The notes under the pieces: model-generated
Told to the model about the DNA's origin: nothing
The model's input: only the letters and a program-made list of their open reading frames with translations
Databases searched by the model: none
Position numbers and translations under genes: made by a program
In this document: one piece after another, positions 1-10,539 of the stretch
Position numbering within the stretch: the stretch's first letter is position 1
Layout: each line of letters opens with the position of its first letter
Assembly (NCBI GenBank): GCA_008360975.2
Contig: VLJF02000046.1
Location: forward strand, 2,728,001-2,792,000
DNA: 64,000 nucleotides
Direction of reading: 5' to 3'
From: Lichenostomus cassidix
Taxonomy: Eukaryota > Chordata > Aves > Passeriformes > Meliphagidae

Positions 1-301
1 CACTTTAACACCATTTTCCCCCACTTTGGTGCCATTTTGATGCCACTTGATGCTACCCCGATGCCACTCTGATGTCACCCTGTCCCCTCTCAGTGACCTA
101 CAGCAATCCATTTTACTGCTATTGTCACCCGCGCTGATCGCTGATGATGTCACTATGGTGACGTCACTGATGTCACTCTGAAGACATTACTCTGATGACG
201 TCACCCTGTCCCCTCAGTGACCTGTGCAGCAATCCATTCCACTGCAATTGTCACCTGTGCTGGTCGCTGATGTCACTGTGTGCCCAGGGGCTCTTTGGTG
301 T
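1..301. repeat. Minisatellite flank with CRE-like TGACRTCA motifs
   Basis: This stretch holds diverged short repeats with the pattern GATGTCACT and GATGACGTCACC, followed by two copies of a unit reading CTCAGTGACCT...GCAATCCATTcCACTGCaATTGTCACC. The same sequence occurs in reverse complement at about 14016-14316, next to the inverted copy of the LTR that follows here. No gene is seen in it. Confidence 0.7.
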
Positions 302-946
302 TGTTGGAATACATATCAGGTTAAAAATTTTGTATAACTTTAGTCAAAGGTTTTGTTTGTCTTTACCCTGAGAAAAGGAATTTTAGGTTTCTTTCAGGAC
401 ATTGTTCTACCAGATGAGGTCTGGTGGACTCAGCATATCAACAGATTGGGAGTGACCCCAGAGATAACCAGAGAGATAAAGACTATGAACAGAACATCCA
501 CTGGGACATTGTGGTTATCAACAGGACGTGGTGGATATCACAAACAGCTACCCCAGAGCAGCTCCAGCAGGGCTGAAGACATCCTGGCCTGGAAAAAGGA
601 CTGATGAGAAAAACTGAAGAATGAAGAATCTAATTAGCATCAGAGGTGAGGAAATTCAGATCCAATGGGAAACTGAATACTGGGGGTTTGCTCAACTTTA
701 GACCAATGAACACTGACCCAATGCTTTCCTATGTATTTTTACTGTATAAAATATCTGAAAAATTGAGTAAAAGCTGTGTATCATGGAATGATTCTCTCTG
801 CACACCCGGGCTATGTGTGGATGAGATAATTTCTGTGGTACATCCTGGCCAGAACAACATCCTGGCCAGATAATAAAGTAATGCCTTGACTCTCTGACAT
901 TAAAATGTTGTTGGAGGGTTTTTCTTTTTCCTGCAGATTCAGTGAC
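302..946 (+). mobile_element. LTR-like element, copy 1 (plus)
   Basis: About 640 bases begin TGTTGGAATACATATCAGG and contain a TATA-like TATAAAA near 747 and an AATAAAG poly(A) signal near 873, ending near TTTCCTGCAGATTC. A promoter-like box followed by a poly(A) signal in a TG-initiated unit is typical of a retroviral LTR. A near-identical inverted copy lies at 13385-14015. Short open frames inside it, such as 353-604, are present in both copies but are not recognised proteins. The repeat family name is not known to me. Confidence 0.6.
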
Positions 947-1318
947 AAGCTCAGCTCTGCAAGGCTGACAAAGCAGAAGTTCTGCAAAACAACAATATTG
1001 CCCTTACTCAAAAGCAGGGTTGAGGAACAGCCCCATAAAATGGACACTGGTGGTTGAAAACAGACCCCAAAGAACCATGCAAGGACTTGTGATAAAGAGT
1101 GCAGTTATATAAAATAAAGTAATACATTTCCATCAAGTAAGCAGGGAGAGCTCATGAATATGTAATCAGTGTGTGTGATAAAAACTCTGCTTACCCAATG
1201 CTCAGGGCACTCGAATGGAGGAAGGATCCTCTGAGTGCCCAGCACTGCAATAAAGAGTGGCTGCTTTCTAATATTCAAACTGTGGTAGAAAGTTTCTGTA
1301 AGGCTGATTTCAGTATCA
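947..1318 (+). mobile_element. 5'-truncated LTR fragment
   Basis: This matches 54563-54942 almost base for base, where the sequence is the 3' part of an LTR following a polypurine tract. It carries a TATA-like TATATAAAATAAAG near 1105 and AATAAA at 1249-1254, and ends GATTTCAGTATCA. The 5' end is cut by the LTR-like element before it. A 38-bp satellite starts directly after it. Confidence 0.55.
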
Positions 1319-1689
1319 GTTCCACAAGGCCCCACAGTGTCACAATGGTCACCTTAATTCCATGGGGCTCTGCAGTGCCACAGCTGTCTCTTGGTTCTAT
1401 GAGTTCCACAGTGTCACAATGAGCCCTTGGGTCAATGGGGCCCTGAAGTGTCACAATGGTCTCCTTGGCTCCACGAGGCCCCATGGTGTCACAATGGTCC
1501 CTTGGTTCCAAAGAGCCCTGCAGTGTCACAGCAGCCTCTTGGTTCCATGAGGACTCAAAATTCCACAATGGTCTCCTTGGTTCCATGATGCCCTGCAGTG
1601 TCACAATGATGTCCTTGGTTCCGTGTGGCCCCATTGTGTCACAATGGTCTCTTTGGTTTCACGAGGCCCCACAGTGTCACCCTAGCACA
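1319..1689 (+). repeat. 38-bp satellite array (plus orientation)
   Basis: About ten diverged units follow the pattern TGTCACAATGGTCTCCTTGGTTCCATGAGGCCCTGCAG. The spacing between successive TGTCAC words near 1524, 1561, 1599, 1637 and 1675 is 37-38 bases. The same family forms seven more arrays in the window. Open frames across it are artefacts of the repeat. Confidence 0.85.
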
Positions 1690-1915
1690 GGACACCAGGA
1701 GGGATTCATTCCCCACTCCCTGCAGCTCCCTGGCCCAGCTGCACCAGCACCTTCTCCCAAGCCAGCGCTCCTGGGCACAGCCAGGGCTGTGCCACACTGC
1801 AGCTCCCTGCAAACCACAGCAGCAGCTTTGAGTCCCAAACCCGAGTCACAGACAGTTTGCCACTCTTTGTGTCGATATCTGACCAAGAAATGTCCCACTG
1901 TGGGCTGCCCCTTTC
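1690..1915 (-). pseudogene. SRCR-domain fragment (scavenger receptor-like), copy in block A1
   Basis: The minus strand reads EWQTVCDSGLGLKAAAVVC and then RELQCGTALAVPRSAGLGEG. This fits the scavenger receptor cysteine-rich fold (W-TVCDD-W----A-VVCRQLGCG-A--------GxG), with three conserved cysteines visible. Only about half a domain is present, with no signal peptide, flanking domains or clear exon ends, so it is a remnant of a secreted or membrane SRCR protein. The same fragment occurs at 55376-55570 in the duplicated block, so it was already there before the duplication. Which SRCR family gave rise to it cannot be told. Confidence 0.55.
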
Positions 1916-3545
1916 CTGCAGTCACTGCAATCCTGGGACCTTACACGGAGCTCTGAGCGAGAGAAATGGCCAGCGCTGCACCTCTGCTCTGACTCGGGGA
2001 TGGTGGCAAATGCTCTGTGGGGTGGCTGCAATGATGGGAAAAGGACAATTGGCAGTGCAGAGGGAAACCCATCTGGGCTGCTGGATTGGGGCAAAACATC
2101 ACTGCCTGGGGAGAGAAGTTGGCTGTGAAAGTCCCTCCTGTGGATGCTCACGTAGCCAAGAGTTGGCACTGAAGAGCATCGCAGCAATGGACAGGGGGAT
2201 GGGGCTGCCAGGATTAAAGTGTCTCAGGTGGGTCTGGAATGGCCACACAAGGCTGAATTATTTCTGGCTCAATGGGCCCAGGACAGCTCAGGTCATCAGG
2301 GAAGAGATGCAACCTCCAGATGTGACCGAGGGGTGGATTTACCCATGGACAGCATCTCCAGGTTATCCATGAGTGTGAAACATGTGCTGAGATCAAGCAG
2401 GGCCAAGCGGGTAAAGCCCCTGTGGTGTGGAGGATGATGGTGGCAATATCGATCTGGGGAGACACATGGTGTTTTTAGTGGGAGTAGTAAATTGGAGAAC
2501 ACCATTCCCAAACCACAACAGCCCTGTCAGAGCCAGCCCTGTCCCTGCACTGCCCCAGCTCTGCTGCCCCACAGCTGCTGCAGCAGGAAGGGCAGAGCCA
2601 TGGGGGAGGGAAATGCACAGGGACTCCTCCTGGGAGGCACCTCGGGAGGTTTCCAGGCCAAGCCAAAGCCCAGTCAGTGGAGAAAGGGACACAAGGATGG
2701 GCTGTTTGTGTGCTCTGCCATGGCAGGATGAGATGCAGAGCTGCAGAGACACCCAGACAATGTGGATCCCTGCAGGAGCTGATCTCACACAGCAGCTCCC
2801 AGGCCTCTGCTGCTCACTGGTTGCTCTGGTTGGATGTTCCCTGGTGGTTACACCCAGCCCCACACACCCCAGTGCTGTGTGCACACACACCAGTCTCACC
2901 AGGGCCTGGGCCCCAAAGGACACAAGACCTGATGGTTTGTGGTTCCCACTCCAGTATGTGGCACTTGGACCTCCCTCTGTACCCAGAGCAGAGAGAGCTC
3001 CCTTGTCCCAGAAAGTTCTTGGCAATGGAGGGATTCAGAAAACAGGACAGGCTGTGGGGATCAGTTGCAGGGCACAGCCAGGGATGGGCACTGACCATCA
3101 CCTGTTTGCTCAGGATCAGCTCTTTCATCCCCTTTTCTCTGTTTTTTCTCATGTTTATTCTTTCACAACCCACCATGGTGCCACCCTCTCCCTTCCTGTG
3201 GTCCTTTCCTATACATCCCATGGAAAATCTCACACATTCCCCAAATTCCCATTCTGGATGCCCATCATGAGTCTCAGACCCCAAGGCAGAAACCCCCATG
3301 CTCAGCTGGGAGGTCACCATGGGAGTCTCTGCCATTGTCCCACTTGGTGAGTCTTTCTCAAAGAGATATTGGATCTTGCTTTCAGTTTCTTTACCTTTTG
3401 GGTTTTGAATGGTTCCTCCATAAGCCAATTCATGTCCTTGGAATGGAAATTCTTTCCTTTTTATGGAAGTGTTGGCATTTAGGCCAGATGAAAATGCTGA
3501 CATGATGTGTAGATATTTGCAGCCCTGTGGAGAAGGATTTGGGGA
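1916..3545. other. Non-coding part of duplicated block A1
   Basis: This sequence is collinear with about 55600-57215 and highly similar to it. Long open frames occur (for example 2427-3350 plus and 2393-3025 minus), but they overlap each other on opposite strands, lack domains and differ in length between the two copies. I see no supported gene. Confidence 0.6.
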
Positions 3546-3548
3546 TAT

Positions 3549-3770
3549 AAGAATCACAGAACTGTAAAATGGTTTGGGTTAGAAGACACCTAAAAGTGCC
3601 TCCAGTCCAACTCCCTTTCCATTAGCCAGGGATTCACTCATTCAAGCTGCACAAAGCTCCTGACCTTGGACACTTCCAGGGATGGGGTTTCCATTCACTG
3701 GGAAACCTGTGCCAGAGTCCTGTCACCCTCATCATAAACTATTTCTTCTTTACATCCAGTTTATATCTGC
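3549..3770 (-). mobile_element. CR1 LINE fragment (minus)
   Basis: On the minus strand this has the CR1 3'-end layout. The plus strand reads AGAATCACAGAACTGTAAAATGG...CTCCAGTCCAACTCCC...CATTAGCCAGGGATTC, ending with AACTATTTCTTCTTTACATCCAG, the reverse of the usual CR1 3' region. The homologous fragment at 57223-57715 is interrupted by a solo LTR. Confidence 0.8.
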
Positions 3771-6400
3771 CCTTGTTCAGTATAAATACACAGTGCCTTG
3801 TTCTGCCAATACAACCCCTGGCAAAAAGTGTGTCTCTGCAATTCCTGGACTAAGAGCATAACATTTTCACGGCCAAACCATGCAGAGGTCAGAGAAATGT
3901 CCCAGGAGGGCGTTTGGAGGCCTCAAGTAAAGGACCACTGTATAAAGAATGAAGTCTCAGGGCTCAGTGGTTTGGAGACTGAAGAGAGGACAGGAGTAGC
4001 CTGAGACGGCTTGAAGGGTGGATTCAGATATATGGGAATTTTTTGCATAGTTGTAGTGAGCATGGAAAAGAAGTAATGCCAGCAAGGAGAGCTGGGTTGG
4101 TCCAGAGTGAACAGGAGGAAAATGGAATTTCCCTCCCAGGGCAGTGCTGTGGTGCAACACATCCCCCAGAAGGAGTCTGGGTCAGCCCAAGGCTCTGTGT
4201 GCCAAGGCAGAGGCAGGCAGGACGCAGAGCTGTCAGCAAAGGAAGGGCCAGCGAGGTGGGGCAGCCGGGGGATGACGACAGCCTGCAGGGACAGAGGCAC
4301 AGGGCATGGACAGCGTAGGACAGCCTGGGCTGGAGAGGGCAGAGGGATGTGCAGGAGCTGCAAGGCCCTGACAGAGCCAACTTGTGCAGCACTTTGGCCA
4401 TGGCTGCTGTCCCTGGCCCTGAGGCCATGAGGAGGACACAAGTGACCCTTGCAGCCCTGGGGCCTCATTGCCTCCTTGTCCCTGCCCAGCAGCCTGGCAG
4501 GGGCTGCCCCATGGTCCTGCCCTTGGCATTGCACATCCCCACATGCCAGTGCCCCGGGAAGAGCCCTGAGCACTGAGGGAGGGACAGGATCTGCCTTGCC
4601 AGGGGCTGGGGCTCAGGCCTTGGCCCTTTGCATTCCTGAAACACATCCAGCTTTGCTCAGCATCAGAGACATCTTTCCCTTCTTTGTCCCCAGCTGTCAT
4701 CACTGCCTCCAGTGTTCTGCTCTACCTGGAACCTGGGGACATTTTCTCAGTTGTGTCTCTCAGTGAGACCCATTAAAACTTCAAGAAACTTTGAATTCTT
4801 GAGAAGTTTTTTGAAGACACTCTCAGGGACTGAGTCTGATGTAAACAACCCCAAATCCCCAAGAGGCTCATTAAAGTCCTTGTTCTGTTGCTGTGCTGCT
4901 GAGCTGGGCTGGGCTCCTGGCACAGAGGGAACTCCTGGCAACCAAGAAAAGCTTCAAAAAGACATTTCTCCTGAGGAGCAGTTTCTCTCCCAGCCCAGCA
5001 GGGCTGAGGGTGCTGCCTGCAGGTACCTGAGAGGAGTGAAGCAGACAGAGGCTTAAAGCAACTGGAAGGACAATTCTGAGCTTATTCATGGAGAAATCTT
5101 CACAACTTCTGACACTGTAAGTCTCTGGCTGCAGGGATCTCCTAAAGCTGACACATGACAGCACTGATATGACTGTAAGGATGGCTCTGCTGGTGTTTCT
5201 GGTTTGGGGGAGGATGTGCTGCAGAGCAGGGCTGCCCTGGGCACCGTCAGAGGGACAGGGCAGGACAGCTCCTGCTGCCAGGGATGGCTGCAGGCTGGGA
5301 AGGTGGGGGTGCAGCCAGGGGTGCCCAGGGCTGTCCTGCAGAGCAGCTCCTGCAGCCCTGAGGGCTCTTTGCCAGGGCAGGGGATCTGCCAGCTGCCCTG
5401 AGCAGCAGAGCTCTTGTGTCCCCTGGCAGCCAGCACAGCCCTCAGCCCGGGGGCTCGGGGCCCTCAGTCCCCTCCTGGGCCGGCAGAGCAGCACCAGAGA
5501 TGAAGGGCATCTCTCCTGCCATTGCCCATTCCCTGCTGACCAGGGCCTGAGGGCGACTGTCCTGCACTGCTGCTGCCTGTGAGGGGCTGTGCAGGGCTGG
5601 GCAGGGAAAGGCTTTTCCTCAGGGCTCGGCTGTCTCTCTCCTTGCCTTGCTCAGCTGCTCCTGGCATTGCTGACAGGCTCTCTGGCAATGGCAGTTGCAG
5701 CTGCAGGGTCAGGCGCAGCCCTTGGGGCTCCTCCTGTGCAGGGTGAGCACAGCAATGAGGTGTCCCAGCTCCCTCTGCCCTGGGCAGCTCTGGGCAGGGC
5801 AGGCTGGCAGGCTGGCAATGAAATGACTCTCCCTGACTTTGGGAAAGGGAGCAGCCACTTTGTCAGGTATTTATCCCTCTGCTCTCAGCAGCTCCTCCTG
5901 GCTTTCCTTGGTAACATGGGAGTGGATCTCAGAAAGATGCAAGTGCTGGGCAGGTGGGAACAGGAGAGAGGGACAGAGCAGCTCCTCTCAGTCTGCACTA
6001 AGCCTCAGACAATCCTCCTGCCTCACTGGACTGTCTGTTCTCCCAGACTGCAGCAGAATCTCTCATTTTGCTGTGTGCCATCCCCATCCCTTTGCCCTGG
6101 CAGTGCTGGTGCTGATAAGCTCCTGTGCCTTAGGAGTAGATTCCCTGTCCAAGTTCAAACACCAGGAGTGGCTCCTGCCCTCCCTGTCCCCTGCACTGAC
6201 TGAGGGAGCAGGTCTGACTCCCAGGTGTGCTGCTGGTCAAGGTCCAGATCGTCACACATTAGCCAGCAGCAATCAGGGCTCCAGCAACCAAGGTGAAGGA
6301 AGGGCTCAAGACAGAGACAAGGAGTAGGCATTTAGTGGCAGGGAAGGCTCTATGAGAAAGGGCTTTGACTTTTCTATTAGGAATCTTTCTAAAATTGTCG
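3771..6400 (+). other. 5' flank of OR copy A1 (duplicated)
   Basis: Sequence from about 4140 to 5423 is nearly identical to 58060-59347 (plus) and to the reverse complement of 35600-36835, so it is shared by all three receptor units. The part 5436-6046 is present here and missing from the unit at 59.3 kb. No protein-coding gene is supported. It probably holds the promoter and 5' non-coding exon or exons of the receptor, but their positions cannot be fixed from sequence alone. Confidence 0.6.
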
Positions 6401-6403
6401 CTG

Positions 6404-6444
6404 TCTGTCTTCTTTCAACAGGTTCCAATGCCCAGAGGATCAAA
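6404..6444 (+). promoter_or_regulatory. 3' splice site and 5' UTR of OR copy A1
   Basis: A pyrimidine-rich run, CTGTCTGTCTTCTTTCAACAG, ends in AG at 6420-6421, 23 bases before the start codon at 6445. The same arrangement is kept at the other two receptors (AG at 59749-59750, and on the minus strand at 34702-34701). Vertebrate OR genes usually have a non-coding 5' exon spliced just upstream of an intronless coding exon, which this fits. Confidence 0.6.
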
Positions 6445-7374
6445 ATGTCCAACAGCAGCTCCATCAGCCACTTCCTCCTCCTGCCATTCGCAGACACACG
6501 GCAGCTGCAGCTCCTGCACTTCTGCCTCTTCCTGGCCATCTGCCTGGCTGCCCTCCTGGCCAACAGCCTCATCATCAGCGCCGTAGCCTGGAACCACCGC
6601 CTGCACACCCCCATGTTCTTCTTCCTGCTCAACCTGGCCCTCACTGACCTGGGCTCCATCTGCACCACTGTCCCCAAAGCCATGCACAATTCCCTCTGGG
6701 ACACCAGGGACATCTCCTATCCAGGATGTGCTGCACAGCTATTTATGTTTTCTTTCTTTATTGGAGTAGAGGTTTCTCTCCTCACCATCATGAGCTATGA
6801 CCGCTATGTTGCCATCTGCAAACCCCTGCACTATGGGACCCTCCTGGGCAGCAGAGCTTGTGCCCACATGGCAGCAGCTGCCTGGGCCAGTGGCTTTCTC
6901 ACTGCTCTGCTGCACACAGCCAATACATTTTCCCTGCCCCTGTGCCATGGCAATTCCCTAGGCCAGTTCTTCTGTGAAATCCCACAGATCCTCAAGCTCT
7001 CCTGCTCACACTCCATATTCAGGAAACTTGGGCTTATTGTTTTGTCCATCTCATTAGTATTTGGCTGTTTTGTTTTCATAGTTTTCTCGTATGTGCAGAT
7101 CTTCAGGGCTGTGCTGAGGATCCCCTCTCAGCAGGGACGGCACAAAGTTTTTTCCACATGCCTCCCTCACCTGGCAGTGGTCTCCCTGTTTATCAGCACT
7201 GCTATTTTTGCCTATCTGAAGCCTCCTTCCGTCTCCTCCCCATCCCTGAATCTGGCAGTGTCAGTTCTGTACTCGGTGGTTCCTCCAGCCCTGAACCCCC
7301 TCATCTACAGCCTGAGGAACAAGGAACTCATGGAGTCCATAAGGAAACTGCTGAGAGGACTTCATGAGCAATAA
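6445..7374 (+). CDS. Olfactory receptor, OR14-like (copy A1), 309 aa, intact
   Basis: This single-exon class A GPCR is of olfactory receptor type and is expected in the plasma membrane of olfactory neuron cilia, coupling to Golf. ATG at 6445 is chosen because it lies just after a conserved splice acceptor and matches the start of the two other copies; an upstream in-frame ATG at 6352 lies in the intron. Landmarks include the N-terminal glycosylation site NSS at residue 3, LHTPMFFFLLNLALTDLG (53-70) at the first inner loop and TM2, Cys95 and Cys177 for the loop disulfide, MSYDRYVAICKPLHY (116-130) at the end of TM3, FSTCLPHL (236-243) at TM6 and NPLIYSLRN (284-292) at TM7. Length is normal and there is no frameshift. 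The C-terminus (KELMESIRKLLRGLHEQ) and the 3' flank differ from the other copies. OR14 (gamma-c) assignment rests on overall resemblance. Confidence 0.95.
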   Translation: MSNSSSISHFLLLPFADTRQLQLLHFCLFLAICLAALLANSLIISAVAWNHRLHTPMFFFLLNLALTDLGSICTTVPKAMHNSLWDTRDISYPGCAAQLFMFSFFIGVEVSLLTIMSYDRYVAICKPLHYGTLLGSRACAHMAAAAWASGFLTALLHTANTFSLPLCHGNSLGQFFCEIPQILKLSCSHSIFRKLGLIVLSISLVFGCFVFIVFSYVQIFRAVLRIPSQQGRHKVFSTCLPHLAVVSLFISTAIFAYLKPPSVSSPSLNLAVSVLYSVVPPALNPLIYSLRNKELMESIRKLLRGLHEQ

Positions 7375-7587
7375 ACTGCTCTTTTCTTTTACAGAAATTT
7401 CTCAATGAAGCTTATCAAAATCTTGGCCTTTTTATTCTTTTTGTCCATTGATGCGTTCTCTTTTATCTTTTCCTCCTGTTATAATATTTTCCGCTAGGGA
7501 ATATCATAACTCACAGTATTTCTATATTAATATCTGCCATTATTCTGTATCTCAATGACTTTTTAAATCTTGTTCCATGTGCATGTG

Positions 7588-7593
7588 AATAAA
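7588..7593 (+). terminator. Candidate poly(A) signal of OR copy A1
   Basis: AATAAA lies 214 bases after the stop codon and is followed by a T-rich stretch. It is the first canonical signal downstream of the receptor. Confidence 0.45.
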
Positions 7594-7599
7594 ACTATT

Positions 7600-8190
7600 T
7601 TTGTGCACAGGTGGAGGGAAGAGACTCCCAGCACAGCAGCACAGCCAGGGACAATGGCCCTGGCTCTTCCCACATCTGCTCTTCCCAACTCCACCCTGTC
7701 CTTCCCAGCCCTTCTGTGGGTGTAAGGGCTGAGTGCTCTGGCAGCTTGGTGACAGCCCTGCTGTGTGTCTGTGCTGTGAGCACAGGCAGGGACAGGCCAT
7801 GGGCACTGCAGGGACACAGCTGGGCTCCACCACAGCAGTTCCAGCAGCAAAGGGATTCTCCTGAGGGTACTGCAGGAAGGCTCTGCTCTCTCTCCAAAGT
7901 CACTGTCAGGAACTTGCCCAAGGAATAGACTCTAAAGAGGCTCCTTGTGTTCCTTGTTCTCTCAGGGCTCAGTGGGATGAGATCAGGGTCAAAGTGTGGC
8001 CTTCAAGGGACTCAGGTCTGGGTCAGGTTTTGCTTGTTGGTGGCCTGTGCCCATCAGATGGTGAATGGTCTCCAGTGCCTCCAGTTCCTGCTGCAGGGCC
8101 AGACAGGGCTGGGCTGCTCTGCAGGTCTTGGGCAGGAGCAGGGAGAGGCTGGACTGGGCAGTGCCAGAGAGAGGAAGACAATGGACCCTT
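7600..8190. other. 3' flank of OR A1, no gene seen
   Basis: Parts, such as GGGACAGGCCATGGGCACTGCAGGGACACAG near 7788-7820, resemble more distantly the flank found after the other two receptors (about 61160-61215 and 33220-33260). No coding evidence is present. Confidence 0.4.
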
Positions 8191-8195
8191 GGTTA

Positions 8196-8535
8196 TACAA
8201 GTACTTGCAGTGTCAGAATGGTCTCCAAGGTTCTGTGAGGCCCTGCAGTGTCACTATGACCCCTTGGTTGCACCAGGCCCCACAGAGTCATAATGGTCTC
8301 CACGGTTCCACAAGGCCCCATAGTGTCACATTCACCCCTTGGCTCCATGGGGGCCCACAGGGTCACTATGAGTCCATTTGGTTTTACAAGGCCCTGCAGA
8401 GTGACAATGGCCCCTTGGTACAAAGGGGTCCTGCAATGACTGAATGATCTCCTTGGTTCTTCAGTATCACAATGGCCCTTTGGTTTGTTAGGGTCCCACA
8501 ATGTCACAATTGCCCTTTGTTTCCATGTGGCTCCT
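8196..8535 (+). repeat. 38-bp satellite array (plus)
   Basis: About nine diverged units of the TGTCACAATGG...TTGGTTCCA...GGCCCTGCAG satellite are present. Sequence on either side (8536-8870) shows nothing recognisable. Confidence 0.85.
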
Positions 8536-8877
8536 CTTGGAGACTGAAATATTATCATTTATAGCTTAAACATCTTCATGAAGGACTTTTGTCTATTATA
8601 GCAAAACTGTAAAAAACTGCAGAGAAATCCTTCAAAAGCCTGAATGGCGCTCTGAACTACACTGCTCACTGCCCATTGAGGAAGACAAGATGAAGTAACA
8701 ACTCAAGGCTGGAGGAGAAGAAATACATTCACAGAAGGATCAAGCTTAGCACCTTTGGGGTGGAGAACCAGCTCCTCACCCTCCCCAGGGTGGACAGCTG
8801 GGTGTTGGTGAGCTGGGGGGGTTTGGGGAGCCCCAGGGGACTCAGGGGGACATGGAGCTGTCCCCTGCCTGGCACAG

Positions 8878-9802
8878 GACGGGGAGTTCCCCACGCTGCA
8901 GGAGGCTCGTTCCTTCCTGGCTCTCCTCGATGGCCACTCCCAGCTGAGGGAGGATGCCCAGCACTCCTTCTGCAGGGAGGTGACCTCTCCCAGCTCCTGG
9001 GGGACGTGGCAAACCAGTGCCACGGGGCCATCAGGGGGTGCCAGGACCCCTGAGCAGCCCCGAGCTGGAGGTGACAGGGAAAGGGAGGTGACAGAATCAC
9101 CCCAGGAGGGGCAGGTCCCCATCCCACCCCCTGGGCACCGCAGGACCTGTGGGGCTTGGGGACACTGTGGTGAGGGGTGGGCACAGGGGGTGGGCAAAGG
9201 GGGTGACCATTGTGTCCCTGAGGGTGACCAGGGCCATCCCTGTCCTTGGCAGCACTGAGTTCGCTGTGACCAAGCTGGAGGTGGCTGGGGGTGCCCCGGG
9301 GGTGTTCCTGCTGTGCCACAGTCCCCAGGCCTTGAACAGTTCCCCGCTGAGTGTCTGTGTCCAGCTGAGACCCCCATGGCACCCCCGGGGGTTTGGGGGG
9401 TCAGGACCTCACAGGGCCCTGTCCCCATGAGGGAAACACAGCCCTGGCACCCACGGGGACAGTGCCATGGGACAGTGCCATGGGGACAGTGCCATGGGGA
9501 CAGTGCCATGGGGACAGTGCCATAGGGCTGCTGTGGGCACCCGTGGGGCAGGAGGGGTTTGGGGGCTCCCGGGGGGTCCCTGCCCTGCTGAGCCCTATGG
9601 TCACTGCACAGCTAAGCTCTGGCCAGGATTCCAAGCAGTACTAGATCCTCCAGGATGAGGACAGACACTTGTGGCTGTCAGGGGTGGCATGGATGTTCTG
9701 CAGCCTGCGGGAGCTGCTGGGCACCTCTGGGCACTGGGGGCTGCAGGCAGAGGACCCCAAATGCACCTACTGGCACAGGCTGCCTACTCGCCCTGCCCCA
9801 AG
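8878..9802 (+). pseudogene. JAK-family kinase fragment (JAK3-like FERM/SH2 region), decayed
   Basis: Three exon-like pieces in order match the end of the FERM domain and the SH2-like domain of Janus kinases. Piece one follows an acceptor ending GGCACAG (exon from 8878) and reads DGEFPTLQEARSFLALLDGH, then AQHSFCREV; the expected next part, LLGDVANQCHGAI, is in another frame, so there is a frameshift near 8985. Piece two (9253 to about 9363, acceptor CTTGGCAG) reads STEFAVTKLEVAGG, then VFLLCHSPQ and LSVCVQ. Piece three (about 9640-9802) reads CSLRELLGTSGHWGLQAED with an in-frame stop just before it. JAK3 is the closest by eye (FAINKLK, LLTVCVQ, SLRELL). No kinase domain is seen. It is a relic of a cytokine-receptor signalling kinase. 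Confidence 0.7.
9452..9527 (+). repeat. 17-18 bp minisatellite (GGGGACAGTGCCAT)n
   Basis: About five near-identical copies of GGGACAGTGCCAT(G/A) lie in tandem inside the intron between pieces two and three of the JAK-like relic. Confidence 0.85.
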
Positions 9803-9819
9803 GTGACACTGGGGGACAT

Positions 9820-10290
9820 TTCAGAGAGAATGATGTGAGGTCACAGAACAGCTATGACATTATGGAGTGGCTTTGTGATGTTCTGGGGGGATTGTGTGAT
9901 AGAGTCACCTCTACTGAGCTGCTCATAGAGCAGCTGTGATGCAAGAAAGGGGCTGTGTGACATCACAGGATGGGTTGTGTGAGGTCACAGAGTGGGCTAC
10001 AACATCACAGAGTGTGTTATGTGTGTCATCATGCAGTTATGGCATAATAGAGGGGACTGTGTGACATCACAGAGCAGGCTGTGACATCACAGAACAGCTG
10101 TGTGGCATCACAGGGTAGACTGTGACGTCACAGGATGGTGGTGTGACATAACAGAGCCAGCTGTGACAGCACGGGGTGGGCTGTGATGTTACAAAGCAGG
10201 CTGTGACATCACAGAGCAGACTCACATCATAGAGGAGGGCAGAGTGACATCACAGAGCAACCTCTGACATCACAGAGGGCTGTGTAGCTT
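9820..10290. repeat. About 20-bp minisatellite carrying TGACATCA/TGACGTCA
   Basis: Around twenty diverged units of the pattern GGCTGTGACATCACAGAGCA are present. Most units contain TGACATCA, a one-base variant of the CREB/ATF palindrome, and one contains the exact TGACGTCA near 10123. A related array lies at 19093-19345. Confidence 0.8.
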
Positions 10291-10539
10291 CACTGGGTTG
10301 GGCCCTCCAGCCCAGGCCCTCCCTCACAGCTTCCCTCCCTTAGAGAATACCTTCCTGTTACTCATGTACAGTGGGGTCCCCTGTCCCTCGGGGCACCTTT
10401 TCTCCTCTGTGCTGCAGCCTTTCCCAGAGGATGTTCCATGAATAAACCCCCAGAGAAGAACACAGGGACAAGGGCTGGGGCTGTGTGACCAGGAAGGACA
10501 TCAAGGATTTGAATTCTCCAGGTCACTGTGGCTTGGTTT

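Noticed and set aside
353..873. 83- and 75-codon frames conserved in the two inverted LTR-like copies
   Set aside because: Both copies are recent duplicates, so conservation carries no weight. The frames lie across TATA-like and poly(A) boxes.
2393..3350. Overlapping 307- and 210-codon frames in block A1
   Set aside because: They lie on opposite strands, have no domains, and change length or frame in the duplicate at 56063-56972.
6352..6444. Upstream ATG extending OR A1 by 31 residues
   Set aside because: The extension crosses the conserved 3' splice site and is not conserved before OR A3. The ATG at 6445 matches family length and all three copies.
8703..9509. 268-codon minus-strand frame
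   Set aside because: It is antisense to the JAK-like exons and minisatellite; GC-rich sequence without stops by chance.
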